The notes below the pieces were generated by a model. The model worked only from the letters and a program-made list of their open reading frames with translations, was not told the DNA's origin and did not search any database. A stretch of DNA of 64,000 nt from Bradyrhizobium manausense. Lineage in GTDB: Bacteria > Pseudomonadota > Alphaproteobacteria > Rhizobiales > Xanthobacteraceae. The DNA is taken from assembly GCF_018130615.1 (NCBI RefSeq), contig NZ_JAFCKB010000028.1, forward strand, positions 1-64,000, written 5' to 3'. This document shows, piece after piece, positions 1 through 8,692 of the stretch; the stretch's first letter is position 1; each line of letters begins with the position of its first letter. Both the position numbers and the translations under genes were made by a program.

Positions 1-306
1 CTGACCGACTCGGCGGCCGACCAGACCACGCTCACCGGCTACATCACGCAGGTGACCGCTGCGATCAACTCGGTGGCCTCTGCCGCCGCCGACCTCGGTG
101 CCGTCAAGAACCGCATCGCGACCAACACGGACTTCGTCAAGACCCTGATGGACTCGGTGACCCGCGGTGTGGGTCAGCTCGTCGACGCCGACATGAACGC
201 GGAATCCACCCGCCTTCAGGCGCTCCAGACCCAGCAGCAGCTCGGTGTTCAGGCGCTTTCGATCGCCAACCAGAACAGCCAGAGCATTCTCTCGCTGTTC
301 AAGTAA
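1..306 (+). CDS. Flagellin, C-terminal part (5' end outside window)
   Basis: The reading frame is open from base 1 and ends at TAA 304-306, giving about 101 residues. The tail is rich in Gln, Ala, Ser and Asn and ends in SILSLFK, with a helical stretch (LQALQTQQQLGVQALSIANQ) typical of the flagellin D0 C-terminal helix that packs in the filament core and is read by the export system. Its place directly before fliF and the rest of a flagellar locus supports the call. By synteny it would be a lateral (LafA-type) flagellin of Bradyrhizobium; that part is inference. The start and the variable domain are not visible. Confidence 0.9.
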   Translation: MTDSAADQTTLTGYITQVTAAINSVASAAADLGAVKNRIATNTDFVKTLMDSVTRGVGQLVDADMNAESTRLQALQTQQQLGVQALSIANQNSQSILSLFK

Positions 307-323
307 GCTCCGGCTTCGAACAT

Positions 324-350
324 GACCGTGCTCCCTTTGGGAGCACGGTC
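324..350 (+). terminator. Hairpin after flagellin gene
   Basis: A perfect 12-bp stem (324-335 with 339-350) closes a TTT loop 18 bases after the flagellin stop. There is no T-run after it, so it could be a weak terminator or a 3' stabilising hairpin for the abundant flagellin mRNA. Confidence 0.6.
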
Positions 351-375
351 CCGCCGCCGACCGGCGGTTGGGGAT

Positions 376-390
376 GGCACATGATGTGCC
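376..390. promoter_or_regulatory. Dyad GGCACAT-G-ATGTGCC between flagellin and fliF
   Basis: Perfect 7-bp inverted arms with a one-base centre, 224 bp before the fliF start. It lies in the roughly 300-bp gap (307-613) between flagellin and fliF, where I see no gene. It could be an operator or only a small hairpin; no known regulator site was recognised. Confidence 0.3.
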
Positions 391-553
391 CGCAATCAAT
401 TTCCTGACGCCTGACCTCATGCAATTTGCTGCAGCCGATCGCGTCGTCGCGCGCTCGATCGCCCGCTCGTCGCCTACGAACCGTCTGCGTCGCCCAAAGC
501 TCTTGTAAAATTGCAACGCCTCGTCTGCGAAGCGGCACATTCACGTTTTCGCG

Positions 554-572
554 CAACCTTCAGACAAGGTTG
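554..572. promoter_or_regulatory. Dyad CAACCTT-N5-AAGGTTG upstream of fliF
   Basis: Perfect 7-bp inverted repeat with a 5-base spacer, 41 bp before the fliF ATG, where a promoter or 5' leader would be. It is a candidate binding site for the flagellar regulator of this locus, but no second copy of the same sequence was noticed in the window, so the assignment is weak. Confidence 0.3.
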
Positions 573-613
573 GCGGCGGAGTGTCCTTACAGTTCGCATA
601 GGTACGAGGTCAT

Positions 614-2239
614 ATGCTCAGTCGCGCGCAGCTACAGCAGCTGCTCAACAATCTGCTGGAACTTGGGCCGCGACGTCTGATGGCCTTGGGATTGATCGGC
701 TTTGCCGTCCTCGTCACCGTGGTCGGGGGCGCCTATTATCTGAGCCGGCCGGAATTCGAATCCCTCTACACTGGCCTTACCCGCGAAGACGTGACGCGCA
801 TTGGCGCCGCGCTGCGCGAGCAGAATATCGCCTTCGACGTCAACGCGGCCGGTGATGCCGTCTCAGTTCGGCCGAGCCAGACCAACCAGGCACGGATGCT
901 GCTGGCCGAGAAGGGGCTGCCGACCAGCGCCAACTCCGGCTACGAGTTATTCGACAAGATCGGGTCGCTCGGGTTGACCTCCTTCATGCAGGAGGTCACG
1001 AAGCTTCGCGCGCTCGAGGGCGAGATCGCGCGTACCGTTCAGCTGATGAAGGGCGTCAAGGCTGCTCGGGTGCACATCGTGATGCCGGTACGCGGCTCGT
1101 TCCGCGCGACGCAGCAACCGCCCTCGGCTTCGGTCGTGCTGCGCACCGACGGAGCGATCGAGGCGCGCACGGCGCAATCGATCCGCCATCTCGTCGCGGC
1201 CGCCATTCCCGGCATGACGCGTGACAAGGTCACCGTGCTCGATGCCGACGGCTCGATGCTGTTGGCTGAGGAAGATGAAGCCAGCGCCGCGCCGACCAAG
1301 ATGGCGAGCCTGCAGAAGACCGTCGGCGGCATGGTGCAGGAGAACATCCGCAAGGCATTGACGCCCTATCTGGGCCTGGACAATTTCGAGGTCAGCGTCG
1401 CGCCGCAACTCTCGACCGACAAGCGCCAGATCAACGAGACCGTCTACGATCCGGAGACCCGCGCCGAGCGCTCCGTCCGCAATGTCCGCGAAAACGAGAA
1501 GTCGTCGAATGCGGATCGCTCGACGCCGACCACGGTGCAGCAGAATCTTCCGGACCAGCAGGTCAACGCCGGCGGCACCAAGAACTCCAGCGAAGACAAG
1601 ACGCGTCGCGAGGACGTCACCAATTTCGAGGTCTCATCCAAGACCACGACGACGGTGAGCGACGGTTACTCGGTCAAAAAGCTCTTCATCGCCGTCCTGG
1701 TCAACCGCGTGCGGCTGGTCGCTGATCTCGGCGACAAGACGAACCAGGCCATCGTCGACAGCAAGCTGGCCGAGATCAGTCAGCTCGCTGCGACCGCCGG
1801 TGGTCTGGACAAGGCGCGTGGCGACCAGATCCAGGTCACCGCGGTCGACTTCGTGGAGGGCTCTCGCGACCTCGCGCCGGTGCCGCCAATCAGCTTCGTC
1901 GAGATGATGAACAAGCAGCTTGGCAGCGTCATCAACGCAGTGACGATCCTGGCCGTCGCTTCGATGCTGGTCTGGTTCGGACTTCGGCCCGCGGTCAACG
2001 GCATCCTGACCCATCGCGCGCAGCAGGAGCTGACCGAGGCGGCCGAGGCCGCCGAGTTCGAGGCGGCCTCGGCCCTTGCGTTGGCCGACAGTCAGGATCC
2101 CGAGCTCAACCTTGTCGAGGATCTCGAAGGCAAGATGCAGCGCACGCCGCAGAAGCGGTTGGAGCAGATCGTTCGCCTCGATCAGATGCAGGCGGCAGCA
2201 ATCCTTAAAGACTGGATGCGGCGCGAGGAGGCAGCATGA
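614..2239 (+). CDS. fliF: Flagellar MS-ring protein FliF
   Basis: FliF builds the inner-membrane MS ring that carries the C ring and houses the export gate. The 541-residue product has an N-terminal membrane segment (about 23-43), a large periplasmic region with the ring-building fold (motifs such as AARVHIVMP), a second membrane segment near 437-456, and a cytoplasmic C-terminal tail for FliG binding. The start ATG 614 follows an ACGAGGT ribosome site. The stop overlaps the next gene by four bases (ATGA), so the two are probably translationally coupled. The length is usual for alphaproteobacterial FliF. Confidence 0.95.
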   Translation: MLSRAQLQQLLNNLLELGPRRLMALGLIGFAVLVTVVGGAYYLSRPEFESLYTGLTREDVTRIGAALREQNIAFDVNAAGDAVSVRPSQTNQARMLLAEKGLPTSANSGYELFDKIGSLGLTSFMQEVTKLRALEGEIARTVQLMKGVKAARVHIVMPVRGSFRATQQPPSASVVLRTDGAIEARTAQSIRHLVAAAIPGMTRDKVTVLDADGSMLLAEEDEASAAPTKMASLQKTVGGMVQENIRKALTPYLGLDNFEVSVAPQLSTDKRQINETVYDPETRAERSVRNVRENEKSSNADRSTPTTVQQNLPDQQVNAGGTKNSSEDKTRREDVTNFEVSSKTTTTVSDGYSVKKLFIAVLVNRVRLVADLGDKTNQAIVDSKLAEISQLAATAGGLDKARGDQIQVTAVDFVEGSRDLAPVPPISFVEMMNKQLGSVINAVTILAVASMLVWFGLRPAVNGILTHRAQQELTEAAEAAEFEAASALALADSQDPELNLVEDLEGKMQRTPQKRLEQIVRLDQMQAAAILKDWMRREEAA

Positions 2240-2943
2240 ACGCGGCAATTGGAAAGCTCCTGACGCAATTCGACGCGAACGGCCGGGCCAAATCGCCACC
2301 GCCTCCGCCGCCCAAGATCCAGGACGTGCTTACAAGACAGAAGGAGGTCCGGCGCGAGCCTCAATCGCAGCCGCAGCCTCAACCGCAGCGCCAGGCGCAA
2401 GCGCAGCCGCAACTTCAGCCGCCCCCGGCGCCCGCGCCGGAAGCCGCGCCTGTCAATCTTCTCGATGACGCCTATCGTCGCGGTCATACCGCCGGCCTTG
2501 CGGAAGGCGAAGCCAAGCTCGCCGAAGAGCGCGTCCGCAGCGCGATCCGGCTCGGCGAGGAGCGGGCCAAATGGTCCGACCAGCAAGCCGTCGCCATCGT
2601 CAACGGCTTTGACGCCGCCTGCCGTGAGATCGAGAGCAACATCGCAAGCTCCGTAGCGCGGATATTGCTGCCGTTCCTCGCCGATGCGGTCCGCGACAAG
2701 GCGATCGGATCGCTCATCGAGCAGATCTTGGCGTTGACCTCCAATTCTCCGGTGCCGGCGTTCCGAGTCACCGGCCCGAGCGAGCTCATCGACCTCGTCA
2801 GGACGCAACTCAATCTCGCCGGCCGCACCGGCGTCGAATACCAGTCCGCCGACACCGTCGAGGTTCGGGTCCTCGCCGACCAGACCACGATCGAGACGCA
2901 GATCTCGGCTTGGATGGACCGGCTGAAAGAGGCGCGCCGGTAA
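2236..2943 (+). CDS. FliH-like flagellar export protein
   Basis: A 235-residue protein overlapping fliF by four bases. Residues about 20-75 are low complexity and rich in Pro, Gln and Arg (repeated PQ and QA pairs). From about residue 80 it becomes a Glu/Ala-rich helical domain (GHTAGLAEGEAKLAEERV) followed by a C-terminal region resembling the FliH/SctL stator of the export ATPase. FliH links FliI to the C ring and export gate. Identification rests on architecture and position; in rhizobia this protein is divergent and often labelled hypothetical. The Pro/Gln tract is longer than in enterobacterial FliH. Confidence 0.6.
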   Translation: MNAAIGKLLTQFDANGRAKSPPPPPPKIQDVLTRQKEVRREPQSQPQPQPQRQAQAQPQLQPPPAPAPEAAPVNLLDDAYRRGHTAGLAEGEAKLAEERVRSAIRLGEERAKWSDQQAVAIVNGFDAACREIESNIASSVARILLPFLADAVRDKAIGSLIEQILALTSNSPVPAFRVTGPSELIDLVRTQLNLAGRTGVEYQSADTVEVRVLADQTTIETQISAWMDRLKEARR

Positions 2944-2950
2944 CCGCACC

Positions 2951-4267
2951 ATGGAGGAAGTCAAGCACGAGCTCGTCATCATCCGCCGGCGGGGCGCCTT
3001 CGAGGATGAGAAGGCGCACGGTGGCGTCTGGAAGATCGCCTATGCGGACTTCATGACCGCGATGATGGCGTTCTTCCTGGTGATGTGGCTGCTCAATGCG
3101 CTCAACCAGGACCAGAAGCAGGTGGTTGCGAGCTACTTCAACCCGATCAAGCTCGCCGAGAACGCGCCCGCGCCGAAGGGCCTGAAGGACCTCACCAAGA
3201 AAGAGCCGACGACGTTTGAGGGGCAGGATGGCAAGCGCCAGCCGTCCGGGCCGAATGAGGAGCGCCGCGGCGACTCGCCGACGGCCGAGAAGCCGCCCTT
3301 CTACGAAGAGAAGGTTCTGTTCCGCGATCCCTACGCGACGCTCGCCGAGATCGCGGCGAGCTCCAACCAGGCCTCGGGACAGCGGCGCGCAGGTGCGCTG
3401 ACATCTGCGGAAGGAGATGGCCTCAAGGGCGGTGACGCCTATCGCGACCCCTTCGATCCCGGCTATTGGAAGCTCGCGCCCGAGGCTTCCAAGGAAGCGG
3501 ACCGGATCATGGACGTCGAGCCGAAGCCGAATGCGGTCGCGCGCGACAATCCGGCCAGCACAAATCAGGGCGAGCCGCGCCGCGGCAAGACCGATGATGC
3601 CGGCGGCAGCGTGGCTCCCGACGCGCAGGCGTCGTCCACGAGCCTGTCGCCGCTGTTACCGCCGGGACCGGCGTCATCGTCTTCGCGCGACGGCAACGTC
3701 CAGGCGAACACGCAGGCTAACCTTCAGGCCAACACCGCGCCGCAGGCGCGTTCCGCCGACGCTCCGAAGGAATCCGAGCCGCGCGACGCGGCACAGACCC
3801 AGCAGCCGACCGTCAAGCAGCTTCAGTCGGCGATTGCCGATGCGCTGTCGGACATCAAGGCCGGCGCCGGACCAGTGGCGGAAGTCCGCCAGGTCGAGGA
3901 GGGCCTTTTGGTCAGCCTGACCGACGATGCAAGCTTCGGCATGTTCGCGGTCGGATCGGCCGAGCCGCGGCCCGAGCTCGTCCGCGTCATCGACAAGATC
4001 GGTCCGCTGATCGCGAAGCGCCGCGGCATGATCATCGTCCGCGGTCACACTGATAATCGTCCATACAAATCGGACAATTACGATAATTGGCGGCTCTCCA
4101 CCGCGCGCGCGCAAATGGCCTACTACATGCTCGTTCGCTCCGGCATCGATGCGCAGCGGATCGAGCATGTCGAAGGCTATGCCGACCGCCGGCCAAAGCT
4201 TCCGAACGATCCGTCCGCCGCGCAGAACCGGCGAATCGAGATCCTGATCCGGGAGAAGCGTCCTTGA
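2951..4267 (+). CDS. motB: Flagellar motor stator protein MotB
   Basis: MotB anchors the stator to peptidoglycan and carries the proton-channel aspartate. The protein has 438 residues. One membrane segment lies at about 27-52, with the motif YADFMTAMM holding Asp33, which corresponds to the proton-binding Asp. A long Pro/Ser/Ala-rich linker follows (about 80-300), then a C-terminal OmpA-like peptidoglycan-binding domain (GHTDNRPY, NWRLSTARA, NRRIEILI). The linker is much longer than in enteric MotB, as in rhizobial MotB, which works with MotC. motA is not in the window, so its partner must be encoded elsewhere. Confidence 0.93.
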   Translation: MEEVKHELVIIRRRGAFEDEKAHGGVWKIAYADFMTAMMAFFLVMWLLNALNQDQKQVVASYFNPIKLAENAPAPKGLKDLTKKEPTTFEGQDGKRQPSGPNEERRGDSPTAEKPPFYEEKVLFRDPYATLAEIAASSNQASGQRRAGALTSAEGDGLKGGDAYRDPFDPGYWKLAPEASKEADRIMDVEPKPNAVARDNPASTNQGEPRRGKTDDAGGSVAPDAQASSTSLSPLLPPGPASSSSRDGNVQANTQANLQANTAPQARSADAPKESEPRDAAQTQQPTVKQLQSAIADALSDIKAGAGPVAEVRQVEEGLLVSLTDDASFGMFAVGSAEPRPELVRVIDKIGPLIAKRRGMIIVRGHTDNRPYKSDNYDNWRLSTARAQMAYYMLVRSGIDAQRIEHVEGYADRRPKLPNDPSAAQNRRIEILIREKRP

Positions 4268-5448
4268 CGAGGCCGCTGCTCCGCGCCGCGCTGCTGATGG
4301 TGTTGTCGCTCGTCGCGACACGCGGAGCAGCCGAACCGGCACCGCCGTCCGGCGAGCCGTACGAGCTCGTCCGCGCGTTGCAGGCGGTGCAGGACGGCAT
4401 CGCCAATGGCGACACCGCGGCACATGGCAGCCACATCGCGCTGATCCGGCAGATCGGCGAAAAGTTTCTCGCCGCCGACGCGAGCGTGTGGAGCAATCCG
4501 CAGAACGGACAGGCGGTCGTGATCTACCTGCTGTCCGGCGGCGCGCCGCAGATCGTCCGTAAGCTGCCGCGTGACAAGATCAGCGTCGACTCACGGCTGT
4601 TTGACGGCGCACTCGCTTATGTTGAGGGCCGACAGGACGAGGCGAGGGACCTGCTCAAGGACGTCAAGCCGCGCACGATCCCGTCGGGCATGGGCGGACA
4701 AGTCGCGCTGGTCCAGGGCGCGCTGTTCGCCCGGTCCGAGGCGTCGCTCGCGATCGCGCGCCTCGACGACGCACGTCTGCTGCTGCCGGGCACGCTCGTC
4801 GAAGAGGCGGCGTTGCGGCGCGAGATTCTGCTGGTCGGGCAGGCCGAGGATTTCGACAAGTTCGAGTTCCTGACGCTGGCTTATATCCGCCATTACCGCA
4901 ACTCGGTCTATGCCGGCGATTTCTGGCAGCGCTTCTCCACGGGCCTGACGCAATCAAGCCTTGCCCTGGACGATCGCCGCTTTGCGCGGATCGCGGCGCT
5001 GCTCGAACAGGTCGACCGCGCCAGCCGCCTCAAGCTCTATCTGGTGATCGCGCGCGGCGCGCTGGTTCGCGGCAAGTTGGCCGTCACGCGGCTTGCAGGC
5101 GAGCGGGCGCTGATGCTCAGCGCCGATGCCACGGCGGACCGCGAGCGCGCGCATTTTTACCGTGGCGCATCCCGTGCCCTCACCGACGAGTATGACGGCG
5201 GCTTTGCGGAGCTGAAGGCGCTCGACAAATCGAAGCTGTCGGAGCGCGATGCCCTGCTGCTCAACACAACTCTTCAGCTCGCACTCGACGTCCGCAAGCC
5301 GATTACGGCTCCGCCCGCGGTCGCGTCGGCCGAAAAGCCTCCGCTCACGCCGGCGCGGATCGATCTCGCGTCGTCCAACGCAATGCTCGCGCGCGCCAAG
5401 ACGCAGCTCGGCGAACTGGAGCTTCTCACCAAGGATCGCCGTCCATGA
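4264..5448 (+). CDS. motC: Periplasmic motility protein MotC
   Basis: MotC is a rhizobial periplasmic protein that assists MotB and is needed for torque. I place the start at TTG 4264, which overlaps the motB stop by four bases (TTGA) and gives a clean signal peptide (TRPLLRAALLMVLSLVATRG then AAEP). This yields 394 residues. The mature part is helical, with TPR-like stretches (QALMLSADATADRERAHFYRG region). The frame is open further upstream, but that part is only the shadow of motB. Order motB-motC-fliK is the same as in Sinorhizobium and Brucella. Confidence 0.85.
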   Translation: MTRPLLRAALLMVLSLVATRGAAEPAPPSGEPYELVRALQAVQDGIANGDTAAHGSHIALIRQIGEKFLAADASVWSNPQNGQAVVIYLLSGGAPQIVRKLPRDKISVDSRLFDGALAYVEGRQDEARDLLKDVKPRTIPSGMGGQVALVQGALFARSEASLAIARLDDARLLLPGTLVEEAALRREILLVGQAEDFDKFEFLTLAYIRHYRNSVYAGDFWQRFSTGLTQSSLALDDRRFARIAALLEQVDRASRLKLYLVIARGALVRGKLAVTRLAGERALMLSADATADRERAHFYRGASRALTDEYDGGFAELKALDKSKLSERDALLLNTTLQLALDVRKPITAPPAVASAEKPPLTPARIDLASSNAMLARAKTQLGELELLTKDRRP

Positions 5449-6788
5449 CCAAGCTTAGTGGAACCTCCGGACAGCTCTTCGCAGGTCTCGCCGAAGCCCT
5501 CACGCGCGGGGTGTCGCGCTCAGTAAAGGGTACAGCAACAACGGGCGGGAAAACGGCCGACGATTCCTCGTTCCACGAACTGCTCCACACCGTTTCGAAC
5601 ATGGCCAAGCGGGCCTTGGACGATCAGGGTACCGATACAACCACGAAGGCCGCTCCGTTGCGCCCGCGCCTGGCCCAGCTGACCGGGCGTGACACGCCGA
5701 AGGATGCGCCGGTGCACGGGCGCACCGAGGAGACAAAGTCGCCGACCAAGCAAGATTCGGTCGATCGATCGGCGAAGGCGGACGTCCCGGGCAGTTTGAG
5801 CGTATCGACGATCATGGGGCAGGAGCTCGCTGCCGCGCCGGTCGTGACGATGCAGGTGCCGCAGGCGTCGAGCGACCAGAAGGAGACGTCGGCTCGGGAC
5901 GAGCGGCCGTCTGCAACGAAGCGTGAGGTTCAGAGCACGGCAGGCATGGCGACGGCTGATGCTGGGCGATCTGCCGCCGCGCCGTCGACCGTCGCGCGTT
6001 CGGCGACCGATACATCCGGGCCGCGCCTGCAGCCTGTGGGCCCACAGGCCGCAGCGACCGACCAGATGATGCCGGAGGGAAGCGACGTTCAACCGAAAGC
6101 CATGACCGTCACGCCTGGTTTCGAGGCCGTCGCGGCGAATGTCGAGCGGGTGGCAAAGTCCGCGGGGCGGGACGCGCTGCCGGAAACGACCAAGGTCACG
6201 GTGGTTCAGCAGGAAACACATCTGCCTCCCGTGGCGCAGTTCAGCGCGACCCAGCAAGTCGCAAATGCGGCGATGTCGGAGTTGAAAGGCTCGCCGACGC
6301 CGGCGGCGGCTGCAGCGACAGATCTCGTCGGGGCCCAAGGCAATTCGCCGGACCAGCCGCTCAGGATCCTCACCGTCAATCTCGAGCCGCCGACGCTCGG
6401 TAATGTCACCATGCGCCTTCGTCTCGTTGGCAACGAGGTCTCGGTTCAGCTGGCTGCCGAACGCAAGGACACCAGTACGATGCTGGATCAGCAGCGCGAC
6501 CAGATCCGCGACCTGATGCAGTCCGCGGGGTACGTAGCCGACGTTGCGCCGGTGCAGCACGGCTCGCTCGACGGATTCCAGGCCGGATCCGGCCAGTCGC
6601 AGCCGCAGCTCTCGGGCCAGCAACAACAATCATCCCAGTCGCAAGGCGCGTTCGGCGGTGCGGGCACGTCGTCCGGTCAGTCGGACGGCGGAGCCAGGCA
6701 AACCCGACAGGAACAGCAGCCCAACCAGGAGGCACGCCATGACCAGGACGTGGCGCCGCATACTCGCCGCGGCCCTGTTTATCTGTAA
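5445..6788 (+). CDS. fliK: Flagellar hook-length control protein FliK (formerly MotD)
   Basis: FliK measures hook length and switches the export apparatus to filament substrates. The 447-residue product starts within the motC stop (ATGA). It is low complexity and rich in Ala, Thr, Gln and Asp for the first 300 residues. It then has a conserved C-terminal domain (about 305-365) with the pattern LTVNLEPPTLGNVTMRL and VQLAAERKDT typical of the FliK export-switch domain, followed by a Gln/Ser/Gly tail. In rhizobia this gene was first named motD and later shown to be fliK. Its last 50 bases overlap the next gene. Confidence 0.88.
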   Translation: MTKLSGTSGQLFAGLAEALTRGVSRSVKGTATTGGKTADDSSFHELLHTVSNMAKRALDDQGTDTTTKAAPLRPRLAQLTGRDTPKDAPVHGRTEETKSPTKQDSVDRSAKADVPGSLSVSTIMGQELAAAPVVTMQVPQASSDQKETSARDERPSATKREVQSTAGMATADAGRSAAAPSTVARSATDTSGPRLQPVGPQAAATDQMMPEGSDVQPKAMTVTPGFEAVAANVERVAKSAGRDALPETTKVTVVQQETHLPPVAQFSATQQVANAAMSELKGSPTPAAAAATDLVGAQGNSPDQPLRILTVNLEPPTLGNVTMRLRLVGNEVSVQLAAERKDTSTMLDQQRDQIRDLMQSAGYVADVAPVQHGSLDGFQAGSGQSQPQLSGQQQQSSQSQGAFGGAGTSSGQSDGGARQTRQEQQPNQEARHDQDVAPHTRRGPVYL

Positions 6789-7323
6789 CGCCGGCCTCGT
6801 CGAGGCGGCGGCGACCGACGCTGCGCGCCCCTGTGAGCGCGAGATGGCGCGCGCCTCGCAGCAGCACGGGATTCCGCTCGGCATTCTCTATGCCGTCGGC
6901 CTCACCGAGACCGGCCGGCGCGGCGCGCTCTATCCTTACGCGCTCGGTGCCGAAGGACAGACCGTGTTCGCCAAGGACGTGGATGATGCGATGGCGAATT
7001 TCGAGGCGATGAGATCCAAGGGCATCAAGCTGATCGATCTCGGTTGCATGCAGATCAACCACTATTTTCACGGCGACAAGTTCAGCTCAGTACGGGCGAT
7101 GTTCGATCCGGCCAAGAATGTCGACTATGCCGCGCGCTTTCTCAAGGAGCTGAAGCAGCGCGAGGGAAGCTGGACCATGGCGGTCGCTCGCTACAATGCG
7201 GGCCCCAACAATCAGCCGGCGCAGAGGCGCTATGTCTGCCGCATCGTCGCGCATCTCGTCTCCAGCGGTTTCGGCGCCTGGACCGACAAGGCGCGCTCGT
7301 TTTGTCAGCCCAAAACAACATGA
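6739..7323 (+). CDS. Flagellar-locus lytic transglycosylase (SLT domain)
   Basis: A 194-residue exported murein lytic transglycosylase, expected to open peptidoglycan for the rod. The start is ATG 6739 because a strong AGGAGG lies at 6727-6732 and a signal peptide follows (RTWRRILAAALFICNAG then VEAAA). The SLT fold is clear: LTETG with the catalytic Glu57, GCMQIN, and the closing motif AVARYNAGP. The start is inside fliK, giving a 50-bp overlap in another frame, longer than the four-base overlaps elsewhere in the operon. In other alphaproteobacteria the same position holds a flagellum-dedicated transglycosylase. Confidence 0.85.
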   Translation: MTRTWRRILAAALFICNAGLVEAAATDAARPCEREMARASQQHGIPLGILYAVGLTETGRRGALYPYALGAEGQTVFAKDVDDAMANFEAMRSKGIKLIDLGCMQINHYFHGDKFSSVRAMFDPAKNVDYAARFLKELKQREGSWTMAVARYNAGPNNQPAQRRYVCRIVAHLVSSGFGAWTDKARSFCQPKTT

Positions 7324-7391
7324 GATGACCAACGGCTGCATGAAGTTGTGCATCGCCGATAATCATCAGCCCCGCGCAAGCAAGACCCCCC

Positions 7392-7405
7392 ATTGTAATT
7401 ACAAT
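7392..7405. promoter_or_regulatory. Perfect 14-bp palindrome before flgE
   Basis: ATTGTAATTACAAT is fully self-complementary and sits 21 bp before the flgE ATG, just upstream of its AAAGGAG ribosome site (7411-7417). It lies in the 102-bp gap after the transglycosylase gene, one of the few places in the operon where an internal promoter could sit. It may be an operator or a translation-control hairpin. Confidence 0.35.
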
Positions 7406-7425
7406 CTGCCAAAGGAGCCCACTTC

Positions 7426-8658
7426 ATGAGCCTGTATGGTGTTATGCGCACCGGCGTTTCCGGGATGAACGCGCAATCCAACAAGCTGTCGACGGTCTCG
7501 GACAATATCGCGAACGTCAACACGGTCGGCTACAAGCGGGCTTCGACGGAGTTCTCTTCGCTGATCCTGAAGAGCGGCTCCGGCAATTACGATTCCGGTG
7601 CGGTCGAGACCACGGTCCGTTACGCCATCACCGATCCCGGCAACCTCCAGTTCACGACCTCGACGACGGACCTCGCGGTGCAGGGGAATGGCTTCTTCGT
7701 CGTGCAGGACGCGAACGGAACCAACTTTCTCACGAGGGCCGGCTCGTTCGTGCCCGACAGCACGGGCAACCTCGTCAACACGGCCGGCTTCCAGTTGATG
7801 GGCTACAACATCCAGAACGGCGCGGCGCCCAACGTTGCCGCCAACGGCTTCGGTGGCCTCCAGGTCATCAACGTCAATCAGATGGCGCTGCAGGCGTCGC
7901 CCTCGACCAAGGCTACCGTGGCCGCCAATTTGGACCCGAGTGCCGCAGCAATCGTTCCGGCGGCCCCGGCCAGCCCGTCGAGCTACACATCGAAGACGTC
8001 GATGGTGACCTATGACAACATCGGCAACGCTGTGACGCTCGACGTCTATGCCGCGAAGACCGGTGCGAATACCTGGGACATCGAGGTCTATAACGGAGCA
8101 ACCGCGCTGACGACGAGCGGGCCCGCCACCACATTCACCTTCGACGTCACGGCAGCCGGCAAGGGCGCGCTGGCGGCAACGAGCCCAACGGCGCTCTCGG
8201 TGAACATTCCCGGCGGCTCGGCCTTCAACATCGATATGTCGGCCATGACCCAGGTCGCCTCCAGCTTCGACTTCAAGGCGACCGTCGACGGCAACGCGCC
8301 ATCCGCCGTCGAGAAGGTCAATATCGACAGCAAGGGCGTGGTGACCGCGGTGCTCAAGAACGGCACCGAGCTGCCGAGCTTCCAGGTCGCGCTCGCGACG
8401 GTGCCGAGCCCGGACCATCTGACGCCCGAGGTCGGCAACGTCTATTCGCCGAACCTCGACTCCGGAAACGTGCAGGTCGGCCTCGCCGGCCAGGGTGGTC
8501 TCGGAACCATCCAGTCGGGTGCACTCGAGGATTCCAACGTCGATCTCGCGGATGAATTGACGTCGATGATCGAGGCGCAGCGCGGCTTCACCGCAAACTC
8601 GAAATCGTTCCAGACCGGCGCCGACCTGCTCGACGTCGTGGTCAACCTGAAGCGCTGA
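7426..8658 (+). CDS. flgE: Flagellar hook protein FlgE
   Basis: Structural subunit of the hook, 410 residues. The N-terminal rod/hook signature is intact (DNIANVNTVGYKRASTEF), as is the D0/D1 region (DLAVQGNGFFVV, FLTRAGSF, FQLMGYN). The C-terminal helix closes the D0 domain (SMIEAQRGFTANSKSF). The start ATG 7426 has a strong AAAGGAG site. It begins a block flgE-flgK-flgL-flaF-flbT-flgD that may have its own promoter. Confidence 0.96.
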   Translation: MSLYGVMRTGVSGMNAQSNKLSTVSDNIANVNTVGYKRASTEFSSLILKSGSGNYDSGAVETTVRYAITDPGNLQFTTSTTDLAVQGNGFFVVQDANGTNFLTRAGSFVPDSTGNLVNTAGFQLMGYNIQNGAAPNVAANGFGGLQVINVNQMALQASPSTKATVAANLDPSAAAIVPAAPASPSSYTSKTSMVTYDNIGNAVTLDVYAAKTGANTWDIEVYNGATALTTSGPATTFTFDVTAAGKGALAATSPTALSVNIPGGSAFNIDMSAMTQVASSFDFKATVDGNAPSAVEKVNIDSKGVVTAVLKNGTELPSFQVALATVPSPDHLTPEVGNVYSPNLDSGNVQVGLAGQGGLGTIQSGALEDSNVDLADELTSMIEAQRGFTANSKSFQTGADLLDVVVNLKR

Positions 8659-8692
8659 GCCCCTCAGCGCCGATTGCGGGCAAGAGCACGTC

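Noticed and set aside
3953-4087. Upstream extension of motC into motB
   Set aside because: It overlaps the OmpA domain of motB; the TTG start at 4264 gives a clean signal peptide.
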